21,686 nt of DNA. Source: an uncultured Campylobacter sp. GTDB taxonomy: Bacteria; Campylobacterota; Campylobacteria; Campylobacterales; Campylobacteraceae. Below, piece after piece: positions 1-8,668 of this stretch. The notes beneath the pieces are model-generated. The model saw only the letters and a list, made by a program, of their open reading frames with translations, was not told where the DNA came from and made no database searches. The stretch's first letter is position 1. Each line of letters begins with the position of its first letter. The DNA lies in NCBI RefSeq assembly GCF_938039245.1, contig NZ_CALHVN010000022.1, positions 1 through 21,686 of the forward strand, given 5' to 3'. A program made the translations under genes and the position numbers.

Positions 1-336
1 TCTTTAGTAACCTTAGCGTTCGTGTAGCCAAGCGAGCTGCGCAGGTATAAATTCTCGTAAATTTGCCCTAGCACGTTTAGCTCGATACCGCGGCTGCGCT
101 CCTTGCCGCGAATACGCCGTGATTGATCGCGCGGTGTTTGTTATCGGTTGTGAGCGGGACGTTTCTGTTTGACGCCCAGCTACCCCTAGATGCGTAGGGA
201 TCGATATCTTGCATATGGGTTCTGCTATACCAGAGTCTTGGATGGCGAGTTTCGATGCTGCTATCGTAGCCGACAGCTATGTTGTGCTTAAATCTATCGA
301 AATTTAGCTCCTTAGTAAGCGTAAAGGCGTTTGAGA
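1..336 (-). pseudogene. TonB-dependent siderophore receptor remnant (partial, internally deleted)
   Basis: Reading the minus strand from about 336 down gives a beta-barrel-like peptide (…FKHNIAVGYDSS… then …NKHRAINHGVF). It then runs out of frame near 103-114 and hits a stop. A second frame continues with GKERSRGIELNVLGQ and YLRSSLGYTNAKVTK, which is the classic 'KERSRGxEL' plus 'GYTxAxVT' part of the TIGR01783-type siderophore receptor C-terminus. In intact receptors these two blocks are separated by a long stretch of barrel strands, so the join near 103-114 looks like an internal deletion with frame loss, not a simple indel. The plug domain and start are missing (broken at 336 by IS sequence), and the 3' end runs off the window. 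The role of the ancestor would be outer-membrane uptake of an Fe-siderophore; this copy is dead. The family assignment rests on recognised motifs only. Confidence 0.72.
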
Positions 337-646
337 ACTTTTTAAAGATGTTATTAAGAGATATAATCTAACTTATCCAAGATGCCCTAAGAAGAATGCG
401 TATAACAAAAGATTTAATAAAACCATACAAGATATGTTCGTATCTTATAACGAAGATCTGTCATTTACCGATCTAAATGAATTTAATCGGAAAATGGCTA
501 AAAGGCTCATTGATTATAATACTATTTTACCTCATACTTCGCTAGGGTATAAGACTCCGGTGGAGTATGCTATAGCGAAGGAGAAAAAGTGCCATATGTT
601 GTGGATGCGGACATTTATTTGCGGTTTTTTTATAAAAACATGTTAA
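335..646 (+). pseudogene. C-terminal fragment of an IS transposase (rve/DDE integrase core)
   Basis: An open frame runs from a stop at 332-334 through 646. It reads YPRCPKKNAYNKRFNKTIQ, then a helix-rich tail with LPHTSLGYKTPVEYA, the signature end of IS3/IS481-like rve-core transposases. Only about the last third is present; the first two catalytic Asp blocks and any helix-turn-helix are absent. The catalytic Glu, which normally sits in an N-A-x-x-E-R-F-N motif, is Lys here (NAYNKRFN), so the fragment is inactive twice over. The nearest ATG is at 434, but the homology starts upstream of it, so the fragment is best described as 5'-truncated. It butts directly onto the receptor remnant at about 335-336. 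No terminal inverted repeat could be defined. Confidence 0.75.
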
Positions 647-766
647 AATTACAAACGGCTTAAATTTTTGCTACATAAATTTTAAATTTGCTACAAACTT
701 TAAGCTATATTTTATGAAAGGAAAATGCGATATTAAATCGTAGAAAACCCGTATTTTAGAGCTTTA
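647..766. other. non-coding spacer with no recognised feature
   Basis: AT-rich spacer between the transposase fragment and the tRNA fragment. It holds a loosely repeated AAATTTGCTACA-like word (around 662-700) but no open frame or convincing hairpin. It may include the degraded end of the IS. Confidence 0.4.
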
Positions 767-811
767 TGGTGTCACGGGGGAGACTTGAACTCCCGACCTC
801 CGGCTTATGAG
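767..811 (-). other. 3' half of a tRNA (CAU anticodon), candidate att site
   Basis: The minus strand contains anticodon loop CTCATAA (805-811), the 3' anticodon stem GCCGG, variable loop AGGTC, T arm GGGAG-TTCAAGT-CTCCC, acceptor strand CCGTGAC, A and CCA. Homology stops exactly at the start of the anticodon loop: the next bases do not provide CCGGC, a D arm or a 5' acceptor strand. It is therefore a half tRNA (Met or Ile2-type by anticodon), not a gene. Half tRNAs of this kind are typical of the att site left when a tyrosine recombinase inserts at a tRNA. Its truncated side faces the recombinase gene starting about 100 bp away. The intact partner copy is not in the window. Confidence 0.8.
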
Positions 812-915
812 ATAAATTTTTAAATATCGCTTAAAGTCCTGCTACATCGCCATTACAAACAACTTTTTGTCATAAGCATTAGTCGAGTGTCCCACTTTTG
901 TTCCACTGCAAATCC

Positions 916-2850
916 ATGGTACATCTAAAAAACCGCAATGGAATTTATTACTACCGAAGCGTCATCGCACCAAACGCAAGAAAAGTTTTAAAATGCTCAA
1001 GAGAGCTATCTTTCTCCTTGGGGACTTATTCCATATTAAAAGCCAGAAAATCTGCTAGAATTTATGATAGATATATCTATCTCATAACAAAGGCAGTTGA
1101 TATGAAGCTAAATCAAGGAATTATAGATTCATTAGTTGATAGTTTTATGCAGGCAAAGGTGGACAAGAGTATAAAAGAGCATTCGCTTTATGATAAAAAG
1201 ATAGATATTGACTTTGCAGATGCGCTAAATAAGCATTTTAAAGAGGCTTTAAAAGATAATACCTTTCCTGATTTACTTAATAAAAGCAATGAGACTTTAA
1301 ATAGCATGGCTAAAATTTTATCTAATAGTCTAGATAAAGCCATAGACCAAGATGATAAAGCAAGCATAGCTCAAACCCTGCTTGAGAAACATATACTATC
1401 ACTAAACTACCTAATATCAAAGCTTGATAAGAGCGCAAACCTTGTGTCTAAAAGACTTAAATTCTTAAGCAAACAAGATGAAAGTTATAAATTTGAGCCA
1501 ACTGGTATAGATAGCTTCCAAGATAACATCAACGCCCTAGATGAAGCAAGTGGATTACCTCTTAACAAAGAAGATATCAAAAATCTAGCTAAAAATTTCT
1601 CACATGCTATAATGGCAACTGCTGAGCAACAATACGGACTTAACACTCCTTTTAAGCTAGTAAAAACCAAAGGTGATAAAAGGAGCGCAGAGCAGATACT
1701 AACTAGCGATAGCCATCTAATAGGCAAGCGCATAAAAGTAGGAGATAGTAGCTTTGGTATGTGTAGCTTAAACGACGAAGCAGTCCAAGAATACGAGATA
1801 GTGCCATGTTCTCCTAGTCAAAGAAAGGTGGAGAGTAGGGAGATCATCCCACTAAAAACAGCATTTGAAAATTTTACAGCTAATACTAGCGTTAGCCAAA
1901 AGTGGTCAAGTAGCACTATGGATCTGGTAAATATTGTAGGCAATATATTGTTTAAATTTTTCCATCCAAACAAAGATATCACAACCATATCACGAGATGA
2001 TCTACTTAAATTTAGAAATACTTTAGCTCTCATACCAACCAAGCTAAACCAAAAAGCTAAATATAAAGACAAAAGCTTAGAGCAGATAATATATATAGGT
2101 AAAAACGATGCCAAACTATCACAAGTAACCATGCAAAAATATATGATAAGAGTAGTGCAGTTCTTTAAGTATTGCTATAACAGCGACTATATAAGTAAGA
2201 GCATCATAAATGACCTAAACGTAAAAGTGGAGATAAATCCAATGGAGCGTAAGGTGCTACCTTATAGCAAGGAAGAGGCTAATGCTATCTTTAAAATAGT
2301 CCAAAATTTTAAAGAGACTAACAAGTCACCAAGTAAGCGGATAAGTGCAAATGATCTATACTATATAACTATGATAGCAGCATATAGTGGCATGAGGATA
2401 AACGAGATAGTTCAGCTAAGAGCACGTGACATTGTGCAGCACAATAATGTGCTTTGCTTTAGTATAAATAGAGATGATGGTAAGAGTACTAAAAATATAA
2501 ACTCCATAAGGCTAGTGCCAGTACATAGCAAGCTAATAGAGCTTGGGCTAATGGAGTTTGTAAAACAAAGAGCTAGTGCAAATAAAAGCATCTTCAAAGT
2601 AAGTAACAAAGACTTTTCAGAAATTTTTAGATCACAAATACAACGAAAGCTAATAAGCAGCAACAAGCAAAAGACTTTTTACTCGTTTAGGCACTATTTT
2701 ATAGATACGCTTGTCCAACAAGAAGTAGAGCCAAATATCATAGCTCAAATAGTAGGACATGAGAAGCAGTATAAAATTTTACTTGGAACATATGCTACAA
2801 ATATAAATGCTAGTGTGCTAAAAGCAAAAGTAGAAATGGTGTGCTATTAG
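916..2850 (+). CDS. tyrosine recombinase / phage-type integrase (long, DUF6538-like N-terminus)
   Basis: Site-specific recombinase that presumably inserts and excises the island. The N-terminus (HLKNRNGIYYYRSVIAP…SLGTYSILKARKSA) matches the DUF6538-type domain of long integrases. A helical middle follows, then the SAM-like core-binding domain at about residues 316-440 and the catalytic domain at about 450-650 (numbering from an upstream TTG at 898). Catalytic positions are R500 (GMRINEI), R598 and H599 (SFRH), H621 (VGHEK) and the nucleophile Y632 (GTYAT). Box II normally reads HxxR, but here the first residue is Tyr (Y595-S-F-R598). I prefer the ATG at 916 because the conserved domain starts right there; TTG 898 would add six residues and neither start has a good ribosome site. 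At 645-650 aa it is longer than typical phage integrases. It is convergent with the 454-aa gene across a hairpin. Confidence 0.9.
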   Translation: MVHLKNRNGIYYYRSVIAPNARKVLKCSRELSFSLGTYSILKARKSARIYDRYIYLITKAVDMKLNQGIIDSLVDSFMQAKVDKSIKEHSLYDKKIDIDFADALNKHFKEALKDNTFPDLLNKSNETLNSMAKILSNSLDKAIDQDDKASIAQTLLEKHILSLNYLISKLDKSANLVSKRLKFLSKQDESYKFEPTGIDSFQDNINALDEASGLPLNKEDIKNLAKNFSHAIMATAEQQYGLNTPFKLVKTKGDKRSAEQILTSDSHLIGKRIKVGDSSFGMCSLNDEAVQEYEIVPCSPSQRKVESREIIPLKTAFENFTANTSVSQKWSSSTMDLVNIVGNILFKFFHPNKDITTISRDDLLKFRNTLALIPTKLNQKAKYKDKSLEQIIYIGKNDAKLSQVTMQKYMIRVVQFFKYCYNSDYISKSIINDLNVKVEINPMERKVLPYSKEEANAIFKIVQNFKETNKSPSKRISANDLYYITMIAAYSGMRINEIVQLRARDIVQHNNVLCFSINRDDGKSTKNINSIRLVPVHSKLIELGLMEFVKQRASANKSIFKVSNKDFSEIFRSQIQRKLISSNKQKTFYSFRHYFIDTLVQQEVEPNIIAQIVGHEKQYKILLGTYATNINASVLKAKVEMVCY

Positions 2851-2854
2851 ATAT

Positions 2855-2906
2855 TAGATGTATGGTTTATAATGGATACATGTTTCCTTCTATAAACCAT
2901 AATCTA
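2855..2906. terminator. bidirectional hairpin between convergent genes
   Basis: Arms 2855-2871 (TAGAT-g-TATGGTTTATA) and 2891-2906 (TATAAACCATAATCTA) pair over 16 bp with one bulged G. The loop is 19 nt. It sits 4 bp after the integrase stop and 13 bp after the 454-aa gene's stop, as expected for a shared terminator. There is no strong U tract. Confidence 0.6.
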
Positions 2907-2919
2907 TTGCTTGAAATTG

Positions 2920-4284
2920 TTAATCCTTTATATTATGCTCTTTGGCATAGCTTAATATCTTTTGCCTAAGATCTTCTGGAAAGCTATCTCTATACATCAC
3001 TGGTGTTAGAGGATTTAGCTTCTTATCTAATTTACCAGCCTCATATAGTCTTGTTAGCTCTTCTGGTGTGTTGTAGTATGGTGCATTTGGGTAGCCCTCT
3101 GGTGGGGTTAGGGACATTATTTTAGCTTCTAGGAGGGTGGAGTCGATGTAGAGGGCAACAGCTCTATCGTCCCAAGTGCCAGGGAAACCGCCATTAAAGT
3201 CTTGACCACTTCCATCAATATTGTCTTTAACATATTTTGTAAATTCTTCCCTAGTTGTCTCGTTTGCATCTAAATCTCTAGGGTCTAGTAGTTTTCCTTC
3301 ATCTTCTACTAATTTTCTTAAATGAGTATGCATTGAACCATTTGGCTCAACTACGGTTAAATTTCTATTAAAATCCATCACGAAGTAGTTCCCTACTATC
3401 TCATCAAGATAAGGCATCATGCCATATTCATCTAATGGGGGATTTTTAGCTAGTCTTCTAAATTCTTCAGCCATTTGTAAATTTTTATTTAGACCTACTA
3501 GATAGGTAGAGTATTGAAACATGTCGGCTAATGCCTCCAAGGCTCCGTCTTGACCAAGCTGCGCTGATAGAAACATTGATTGATATGCTCTTGCTTTAAA
3601 CCCTGCATAACCTAATCCAACTCCTCCTGAAAATCCAACAGTGCTTCCTAATACTCCAGCACATATATTCCACTCTGCTGCAAATAGTTCTGATTTTAAT
3701 GTGCCTTTGTGAGCATTTACTTCATCATAAATTTCAGCATATTCTGGCTTTGTTAGTTTACCATTACTATTTACTCTACCTATGGCATCTTCTGGTATAT
3801 CTATCATAGTGCATTTTAGATTACTTCTTTTTACTAAATAGATATATCTATCTCGTTTATCTTTTAAGCTTTCATAGTAAGCTTTTTCTGATTTAGTCCA
3901 AGGTGAAATTTTATTAGAGCTTGGTTTATAGCTAATGTCTAGCCATGGTTTAAATGATAGATAGTCTGTTTGACCTAGAGAATTTGGTTTAGGGTTATAG
4001 TATAGTGGTTTATAGTTTTTATATGGAGATGAGTCGAGGATTGCACGGGCTTCAAGAACCATCTGAGACTTTTCTTCCAAGCGTGCCGTATTATTTTTTG
4101 CATTTTTAGAAGCTATTAAATTTGTTTTTTTGTCAAATTCAATATTGTCCCCATTTGGAGCTATAACCGTATATGTATTAGTGTTATCCATTAAATTTCC
4201 TTTATCTTGTAATTTTCCTTTGCTTATTACCACTACTGCTGTGACTGCTAAGATAGCTATGATGATAAATATAATCCTCTTCAT
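2920..4284 (-). CDS. unrecognised membrane-anchored protein, 454 aa, partner of the 1269-aa gene
   Basis: I do not recognise this protein. Residues 4-20 are a strongly hydrophobic segment after MKR, with no lipobox or clear signal-peptidase site, so it is probably a signal anchor with the rest in the periplasm. The body is soluble and rich in Tyr, Pro and Asn. Residues about 207-228 form a small-residue, glycine-rich stretch (CAGVLGSTVGFSGGVGLGYAG) that could be a membrane-interacting glycine zipper. The GFSGG in it fits GxSxG, but no other lipase feature supports that. The start at 4284 lies 3 bp after the stop of the 1269-aa gene and has AGGATAAG just upstream, so the two are co-transcribed and probably translationally coupled. 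A secreted or envelope partner of the large protein is an inference; immunity protein, effector and surface protein are all possible. Confidence 0.75.
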   Translation of the reverse strand: MKRIIFIIIAILAVTAVVVISKGKLQDKGNLMDNTNTYTVIAPNGDNIEFDKKTNLIASKNAKNNTARLEEKSQMVLEARAILDSSPYKNYKPLYYNPKPNSLGQTDYLSFKPWLDISYKPSSNKISPWTKSEKAYYESLKDKRDRYIYLVKRSNLKCTMIDIPEDAIGRVNSNGKLTKPEYAEIYDEVNAHKGTLKSELFAAEWNICAGVLGSTVGFSGGVGLGYAGFKARAYQSMFLSAQLGQDGALEALADMFQYSTYLVGLNKNLQMAEEFRRLAKNPPLDEYGMMPYLDEIVGNYFVMDFNRNLTVVEPNGSMHTHLRKLVEDEGKLLDPRDLDANETTREEFTKYVKDNIDGSGQDFNGGFPGTWDDRAVALYIDSTLLEAKIMSLTPPEGYPNAPYYNTPEELTRLYEAGKLDKKLNPLTPVMYRDSFPEDLRQKILSYAKEHNIKD

Positions 4285-4287
4285 CTC

Positions 4288-7200
4288 TTATCCTATATAT
4301 AGACCATCTTCCATTACTATGGTGGTAGCTAGACGACCTACTAGGCGAGGGGGAATTGTCTTTCCATTGAAATTCCCATCTTTAGAATCATTTTCCTTAC
4401 ACCCCACATATACCCCTTTTATGTTATTGCTTCCAATAGTATCTAATGCCTCTACTAGATCTCTTGAGAGGTTGCGATGAGAGTTATCGCTATCGTCTGT
4501 GTTAAATATACCTTTTTTAAATTTGTTTATTATCTCTACTGCTTTTTGATATGAGTTTATAGGATATTTTGGTTTGCCTGCTGCTACGTTTGCTAATGAA
4601 TTTTGCTTATAAATTTCATACACCTCTTTCTCCTCTTTAACATCCAAATTTAACTCCCTTATCTCCACATCAGATTCGGTGTATCTACTTCTAGCATAGT
4701 TAAAATACCTTGCATCTATCTCATTACCAGATCCTCTTAGCTCATCTAAGCATAGATAAGCACTAAGGTTATTTAGTGCTAGTTTAGAGGCTAGGTTAAA
4801 AGATAGTTTGTTTTTCTTATGGTCTATATCGTAGTATATAAATGAGTTATAGTCTAGTCCTCCACTACTTATATTAGCTCCTAGAAATAGTCTATTTAAA
4901 TTTAGACTTATATAGTTTTGATAGATCATTACTGGATAGTAGCAATAGCTATTTGTACTATTTTTATCATAGGCTTCTTTTATAGACATAGGTTTATATG
5001 AGATATTATTTAGTGCGTAAGCTTCATTAAATTTATATGTGTATCTTGTGTGCATTATCTCTTTGTAGTTCTCTTCTAGCTTTTCATAGGATGTTTTCCA
5101 AAGTTCTAATGCGCCACTAACCATAGAAGCACCTATGCTCTTACCTAGTGATCCCGCATAATCTTTTATTAGTCTCTTTATCTCTTGAAAATCTGTATAG
5201 CTAAACCTATGAGTATATCTCATAAAGGTATATGTTGTGATCTCTGTATAAGTTATACTTAGTTTATAATACTCCATCGCCATATGAAGCCTAAAAGCAT
5301 TTGAAGCTTGAATGATTAGATTAAGCTTTGAATGTTGTAAAACTACGCTTGTAGTTTTTAGACTCGTTATTAGCAAGATATATCTATCTATCTCTTTAGT
5401 CTTTCTTGCGCCAAGTAGGCTTTTTACTAAATTTAATACCCCAAGCTCATCAAGAAATGTTTCTCTTAGTGCCTTTGCGTCTTTATTAAATATATAAGAA
5501 CCAAGTGATTCATATATCTTAGATATGCCATCTTCTCCAACAAATTTTGCTAGTGGAAATACCTCTTCTATAGTAGTTTTTACTAATAATGAGGTTACCT
5601 CTTTATTTATATCTCTATCATTGCTATATGCTATATCTTTTAAATTTATAGCCTCTTTTAGAATGTTTTTATTCTTGGTGGTGATAGCCTCTTTTATAGT
5701 AGTTTCATCTTTTTTATAGTTCTCATCTATCTTGTCAGCTTGCTCTATAAGAAGCTTCATCAGATCTTTTTGCAAAGGATCTTTGATATCTGCATTTTTA
5801 CCAACTTCATTTTCTGCTAAAAGCTCTTCAACGCTAACTACATCCTTGTTATTTACACCATCCATATATTTAGAAATTTCTTCTATACATAGATACTCAC
5901 CACTTTTTAAGCCACTACTTTTTACTGAGTCTTTATAGAAAAATAGCTTTACATCTCTATCAAAAATTCTTATTATAGAGTTTGAATGCAAGGCTTTTAT
6001 CTCATCATCTTCTATTACTATATATTCATCACCATCTTTAATGCTTTTCTTTATCATTTTTTTTGAATAGCTTTTAGTCATTATAAAGTAAGCCACACTA
6101 AGAGATAGTGCTTCTATGAAAGAGTAGCGTTTTGGGAGGGTTTGTATTATACGTTGCATTTGTGATTGGTATTCATCTGCGGTTGATGAGCCATTTTTTA
6201 TATCATCTATAAGTTGGCTTGAGATATTACTATTGTTATATGCTTCAGCCTCTCTTCTGTTTAAGGCGTTTTCATTTACTTTATCAAACACTGCTTTAAA
6301 AGAGAGAGTTACCTTTTTCATATACTCTTCTTCACTTTTTTTGATCTTCTCCATATCATTTGGTTGCTTAGCATAAGCATTTACGTGAGAGAAATTTGTC
6401 TTAAATAACTCTTCGTATTTGGTGTAGTTATCAAGATAGTTGGTGTCATCTTGATAGGCGATCTCTTTAAATTCTTCCCTTTTTTGCTCTATGTTGTCTA
6501 TATATTTTTTATCTATCCTTGCAAATGGGGATAAATTTAAAACAAGAGTTGATCTATTGTTTTCTTTATTGATATTTATGCTGTACTGACTGTAATCCTT
6601 AATAGGACTTAGGGTTTTTATGTCAGTAAATTTTTGCTTTACTAGGTTGGATTTGTTGGGTCTATTTAGCTCGTCTTCTATCACTTGATCTAGGCATTTA
6701 CTTATTACTTCTTCTCTTAGCCCTGCACTTGATCTAAAAGGTGAGTTTGAAAGCACAACATAGTTTTTATTTAAATTTGAAAAATCTTTGCTGTTCATCT
6801 CATCGTTTGCAGATGTGCCATTTTTATCGGACTTGTTCGCTATTAGATTGGCTAGTTTTATAGAGTTGAAATTTGATGCACAGATAAAATTTAAATTTGC
6901 ATTTAGTCCTTTTATTTGATCCTTTAGTCTTTTAAAGAGCGTATCATCACTAGAGCCAAAGCCTAAGTTTTTATTTACTATATCGTAAGAGCAAACATCC
7001 TTTGTATAATCAAACACTGACAGATCATCTAAATGACCAAACACACTATACCCCTCATCTGCATTGCAATTAACCTCATTTAGGTTATTGTCGTCTCTAA
7101 AGTAGATATAGTCTAAGTTTAGGTGGGTAAAGTCTATAAAAAAGCCAGAGTTAGAGGATTTATCTTGCTTAAATACTAATACATTGCAGCTTGAGTTTAT

Positions 7201-8097
7201 ATTTAGGGTATTTATAATAGAAGCAAATCTAGATGTGAAAAAGCTAAGGATAGGTAAGGTTACGCCATAAAGAGATCTATTGCTTTGATGCTCAACCATC
7301 TTGTAGGTTAATTTACTAAGCTCATAGAACAAAAAGCATCCGTTTGCCTTTTTGAGTGCAGCCTTTGGGTCACTTAGATCAACTATGCTTAGTATAAAAA
7401 GAAATATTTGCTTTAGTAAAAACTCTCCGCTTTCTTTATTTAACTCACTTAAATTCTTATCTAACTCTCTAAAACACTCTTCAATGCTTTTTTCAAATTT
7501 AGCTCCATCTAATCCCTCGCTAGATATCAAAGAGCTAGCATCGCTTAGTAGATCATTTTTTAAGGTATTTAGGCACTCTTTTACGATATCTTTGGCGTCA
7601 TCATAGTTGGATACTATGACCTCAAACATATCATAAAAGCTTATAGCTTCTGTCTTTGTTTCGCCCATGCTTTTTAGCAAATTTCTCTCGTGCTCATCCT
7701 GAGCAGCTTCAAGTTCAGCTTCATATCTTGCTTTACTTTTTATAGGGCTTATCTTCTCTTTTAAATTTGCAAAAAACTTATCAACCGCACTTTTTTTATG
7801 GACAATCTTTACTGGTATATCTCTATATTCAAATTCTCTTATTCTATTTAGCTTGCTATCAGTAAAGCTCTCTTTATCTATATAAAAGTCAGATACGATC
7901 GATACATCTTTTTTATCTCTCTTCTTAGAAAATATTAGATTAGATATGATCTCATTAGCTATGCCGTTAGAGTACGATGTGAGTGAATTTAGGCTAGACG
8001 TATAAAGAGTTACACATTTTGCATCAGCCATATACTCTTTTATCTTTTTTAATGTCTCTTCGCAAGAGTAGGTTATTTTTATTTCGTTGTTTTGCAT
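4288..8097 (-). CDS. unrecognised very large cytoplasmic protein, 1269 aa
   Basis: No family recognised. It has no signal peptide. Residues about 1-110 look like an alternating alpha/beta unit (KCVTLYTSSL…KDVSIVSDFYID…IPVKIVHKK). A charged helical region follows at about 115-240, then a hydrophobic-helix pair near 225-300 (LLKQIFLFILSIVDL and LYGVTLPILSFFTSR). A mixed middle holds long acidic/lysine-rich helices (about 540-640 and 790-860). The Tyr-rich C-terminal third ends in the compact block VYVGCKEN…IPPRLVGRLATTIVMEDG. Codon use is strongly ATA/AT-rich, unlike the minus-strand operon further right, consistent with transfer. It is first in a two-gene unit with the 454-aa gene 3 bp downstream. 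Start MQNNEIKITY at 8097 has no strong Shine-Dalgarno. Size and isolation on a mobile island would fit an effector, a phage- or plasmid-interaction protein, or a surface-assembly factor; none is shown by the sequence. Confidence 0.75.
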   Translation of the reverse strand: MQNNEIKITYSCEETLKKIKEYMADAKCVTLYTSSLNSLTSYSNGIANEIISNLIFSKKRDKKDVSIVSDFYIDKESFTDSKLNRIREFEYRDIPVKIVHKKSAVDKFFANLKEKISPIKSKARYEAELEAAQDEHERNLLKSMGETKTEAISFYDMFEVIVSNYDDAKDIVKECLNTLKNDLLSDASSLISSEGLDGAKFEKSIEECFRELDKNLSELNKESGEFLLKQIFLFILSIVDLSDPKAALKKANGCFLFYELSKLTYKMVEHQSNRSLYGVTLPILSFFTSRFASIINTLNINSSCNVLVFKQDKSSNSGFFIDFTHLNLDYIYFRDDNNLNEVNCNADEGYSVFGHLDDLSVFDYTKDVCSYDIVNKNLGFGSSDDTLFKRLKDQIKGLNANLNFICASNFNSIKLANLIANKSDKNGTSANDEMNSKDFSNLNKNYVVLSNSPFRSSAGLREEVISKCLDQVIEDELNRPNKSNLVKQKFTDIKTLSPIKDYSQYSININKENNRSTLVLNLSPFARIDKKYIDNIEQKREEFKEIAYQDDTNYLDNYTKYEELFKTNFSHVNAYAKQPNDMEKIKKSEEEYMKKVTLSFKAVFDKVNENALNRREAEAYNNSNISSQLIDDIKNGSSTADEYQSQMQRIIQTLPKRYSFIEALSLSVAYFIMTKSYSKKMIKKSIKDGDEYIVIEDDEIKALHSNSIIRIFDRDVKLFFYKDSVKSSGLKSGEYLCIEEISKYMDGVNNKDVVSVEELLAENEVGKNADIKDPLQKDLMKLLIEQADKIDENYKKDETTIKEAITTKNKNILKEAINLKDIAYSNDRDINKEVTSLLVKTTIEEVFPLAKFVGEDGISKIYESLGSYIFNKDAKALRETFLDELGVLNLVKSLLGARKTKEIDRYILLITSLKTTSVVLQHSKLNLIIQASNAFRLHMAMEYYKLSITYTEITTYTFMRYTHRFSYTDFQEIKRLIKDYAGSLGKSIGASMVSGALELWKTSYEKLEENYKEIMHTRYTYKFNEAYALNNISYKPMSIKEAYDKNSTNSYCYYPVMIYQNYISLNLNRLFLGANISSGGLDYNSFIYYDIDHKKNKLSFNLASKLALNNLSAYLCLDELRGSGNEIDARYFNYARSRYTESDVEIRELNLDVKEEKEVYEIYKQNSLANVAAGKPKYPINSYQKAVEIINKFKKGIFNTDDSDNSHRNLSRDLVEALDTIGSNNIKGVYVGCKENDSKDGNFNGKTIPPRLVGRLATTIVMEDGLYIG

Positions 8098-8404
8098 ATT
8101 AAGCCACCACTACTGTTTTCGATATTTTATTGTGATTGTATTTATAATATTATTAATTTATTATTGCTATTTAAAAGTGAAAAATGCTTGACATGACACT
8201 TGATAGATAGTTTAGCTATGCAACAGAGAAAAATGATAAGCGTTAGAAAACTAGAGAGTGTAACTCTTTGGTATTTTAAAATAAATACTGCATGCTTGTT
8301 ACTTGAGCTTTTCTTTTAGCTTGCCAAGTTAGTTAGATAAAGCCATCTAAATTTCTTACATAATTATGCTACAATGATGCCATATTATTAAAAGGAAATA
8401 GCAT
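8098..8404. promoter_or_regulatory. divergent intergenic region
   Basis: 307 bp between the leftward 1269-aa gene and the rightward toxin-antitoxin pair, with no credible gene. The first ~70 bp (8110-8165) are very AT-rich and contain a TATAAA-type -10 on the minus strand (near 8145-8150), a plausible promoter for the two-gene unit. A small inverted repeat AGAGT-GTA-ACTCT lies near 8253-8268. The right part carries the antitoxin promoter, given separately. Confidence 0.5.
8365..8397 (+). promoter_or_regulatory. promoter and ribosome site of the toxin-antitoxin operon
   Basis: A TATGCTACAAT extended -10 sits at 8365-8375, with AAAGGAAA at 8391-8397, eight bases before the antitoxin ATG at 8405. 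Phd/YefM antitoxins usually repress their own promoter; no clear palindromic operator was picked out here. Confidence 0.5.
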
Positions 8405-8668
8405 ATGCCTCAAATAGTACCTATAAAAGAGCTTAGAAACACAAATGAAATTTCACAGCTATGCAATAGCAAGGATGAACCAATATTTGTAACTAAAAAT
8501 GGCTATGGCGACTTGGTTGTGATGAGTATAAAGACATATGATAAGCTAGTAGCCACAGCCGATATAGATAGCGCCATCGCATCATCTGAAGCTAAGATAA
8601 CAGCAAATACAAAGATGCTGGAAGCAAAAGATGTTTTTGCTAGTCTAAAAAGTAAGTATCTTGAGTAA
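8405..8668 (+). CDS. Phd/YefM-family antitoxin
   Basis: 87-aa antitoxin of a type II toxin-antitoxin pair: it binds and neutralises the downstream toxin and, by family precedent, represses the operon. The N-terminal 45 residues (VPIKELRNTNEISQLCN…EPIFVTKNGYGDLVVMSI) carry the Phd/YefM DNA-binding fold pattern, with 'pIfVTKNG…vvMS' diagnostic. The C-terminal half is a charged helical tail, as expected for the toxin-binding segment. The ATG at 8405 has a good AAGGAAA site. The stop overlaps the toxin's start, the usual arrangement for translational coupling. Confidence 0.9.
   Translation: MPQIVPIKELRNTNEISQLCNSKDEPIFVTKNGYGDLVVMSIKTYDKLVATADIDSAIASSEAKITANTKMLEAKDVFASLKSKYLE

Noticed and set aside
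767..860. complete tRNA gene
   Set aside because: Homology ends at the anticodon loop; the bases that follow on the minus strand give no 5' anticodon stem, D arm or acceptor strand.
3600..3660. lipase GxSxG motif in the 454-aa protein
   Set aside because: GFSGG lies in a glycine-rich run with no supporting Asp/His context or hydrolase strand order; likely chance.
7760..8097. phospholipase D-like domain at the N-terminus of the 1269-aa protein
   Set aside because: The alpha/beta pattern is suggestive, but the HxKxxxxD motif is absent (HKKSAVD has the wrong spacing).
8218..8319. 33-codon ORF on the plus strand before the antitoxin
   Set aside because: No ribosome site, no recognisable sequence, and it lies in an AT-rich promoter region.
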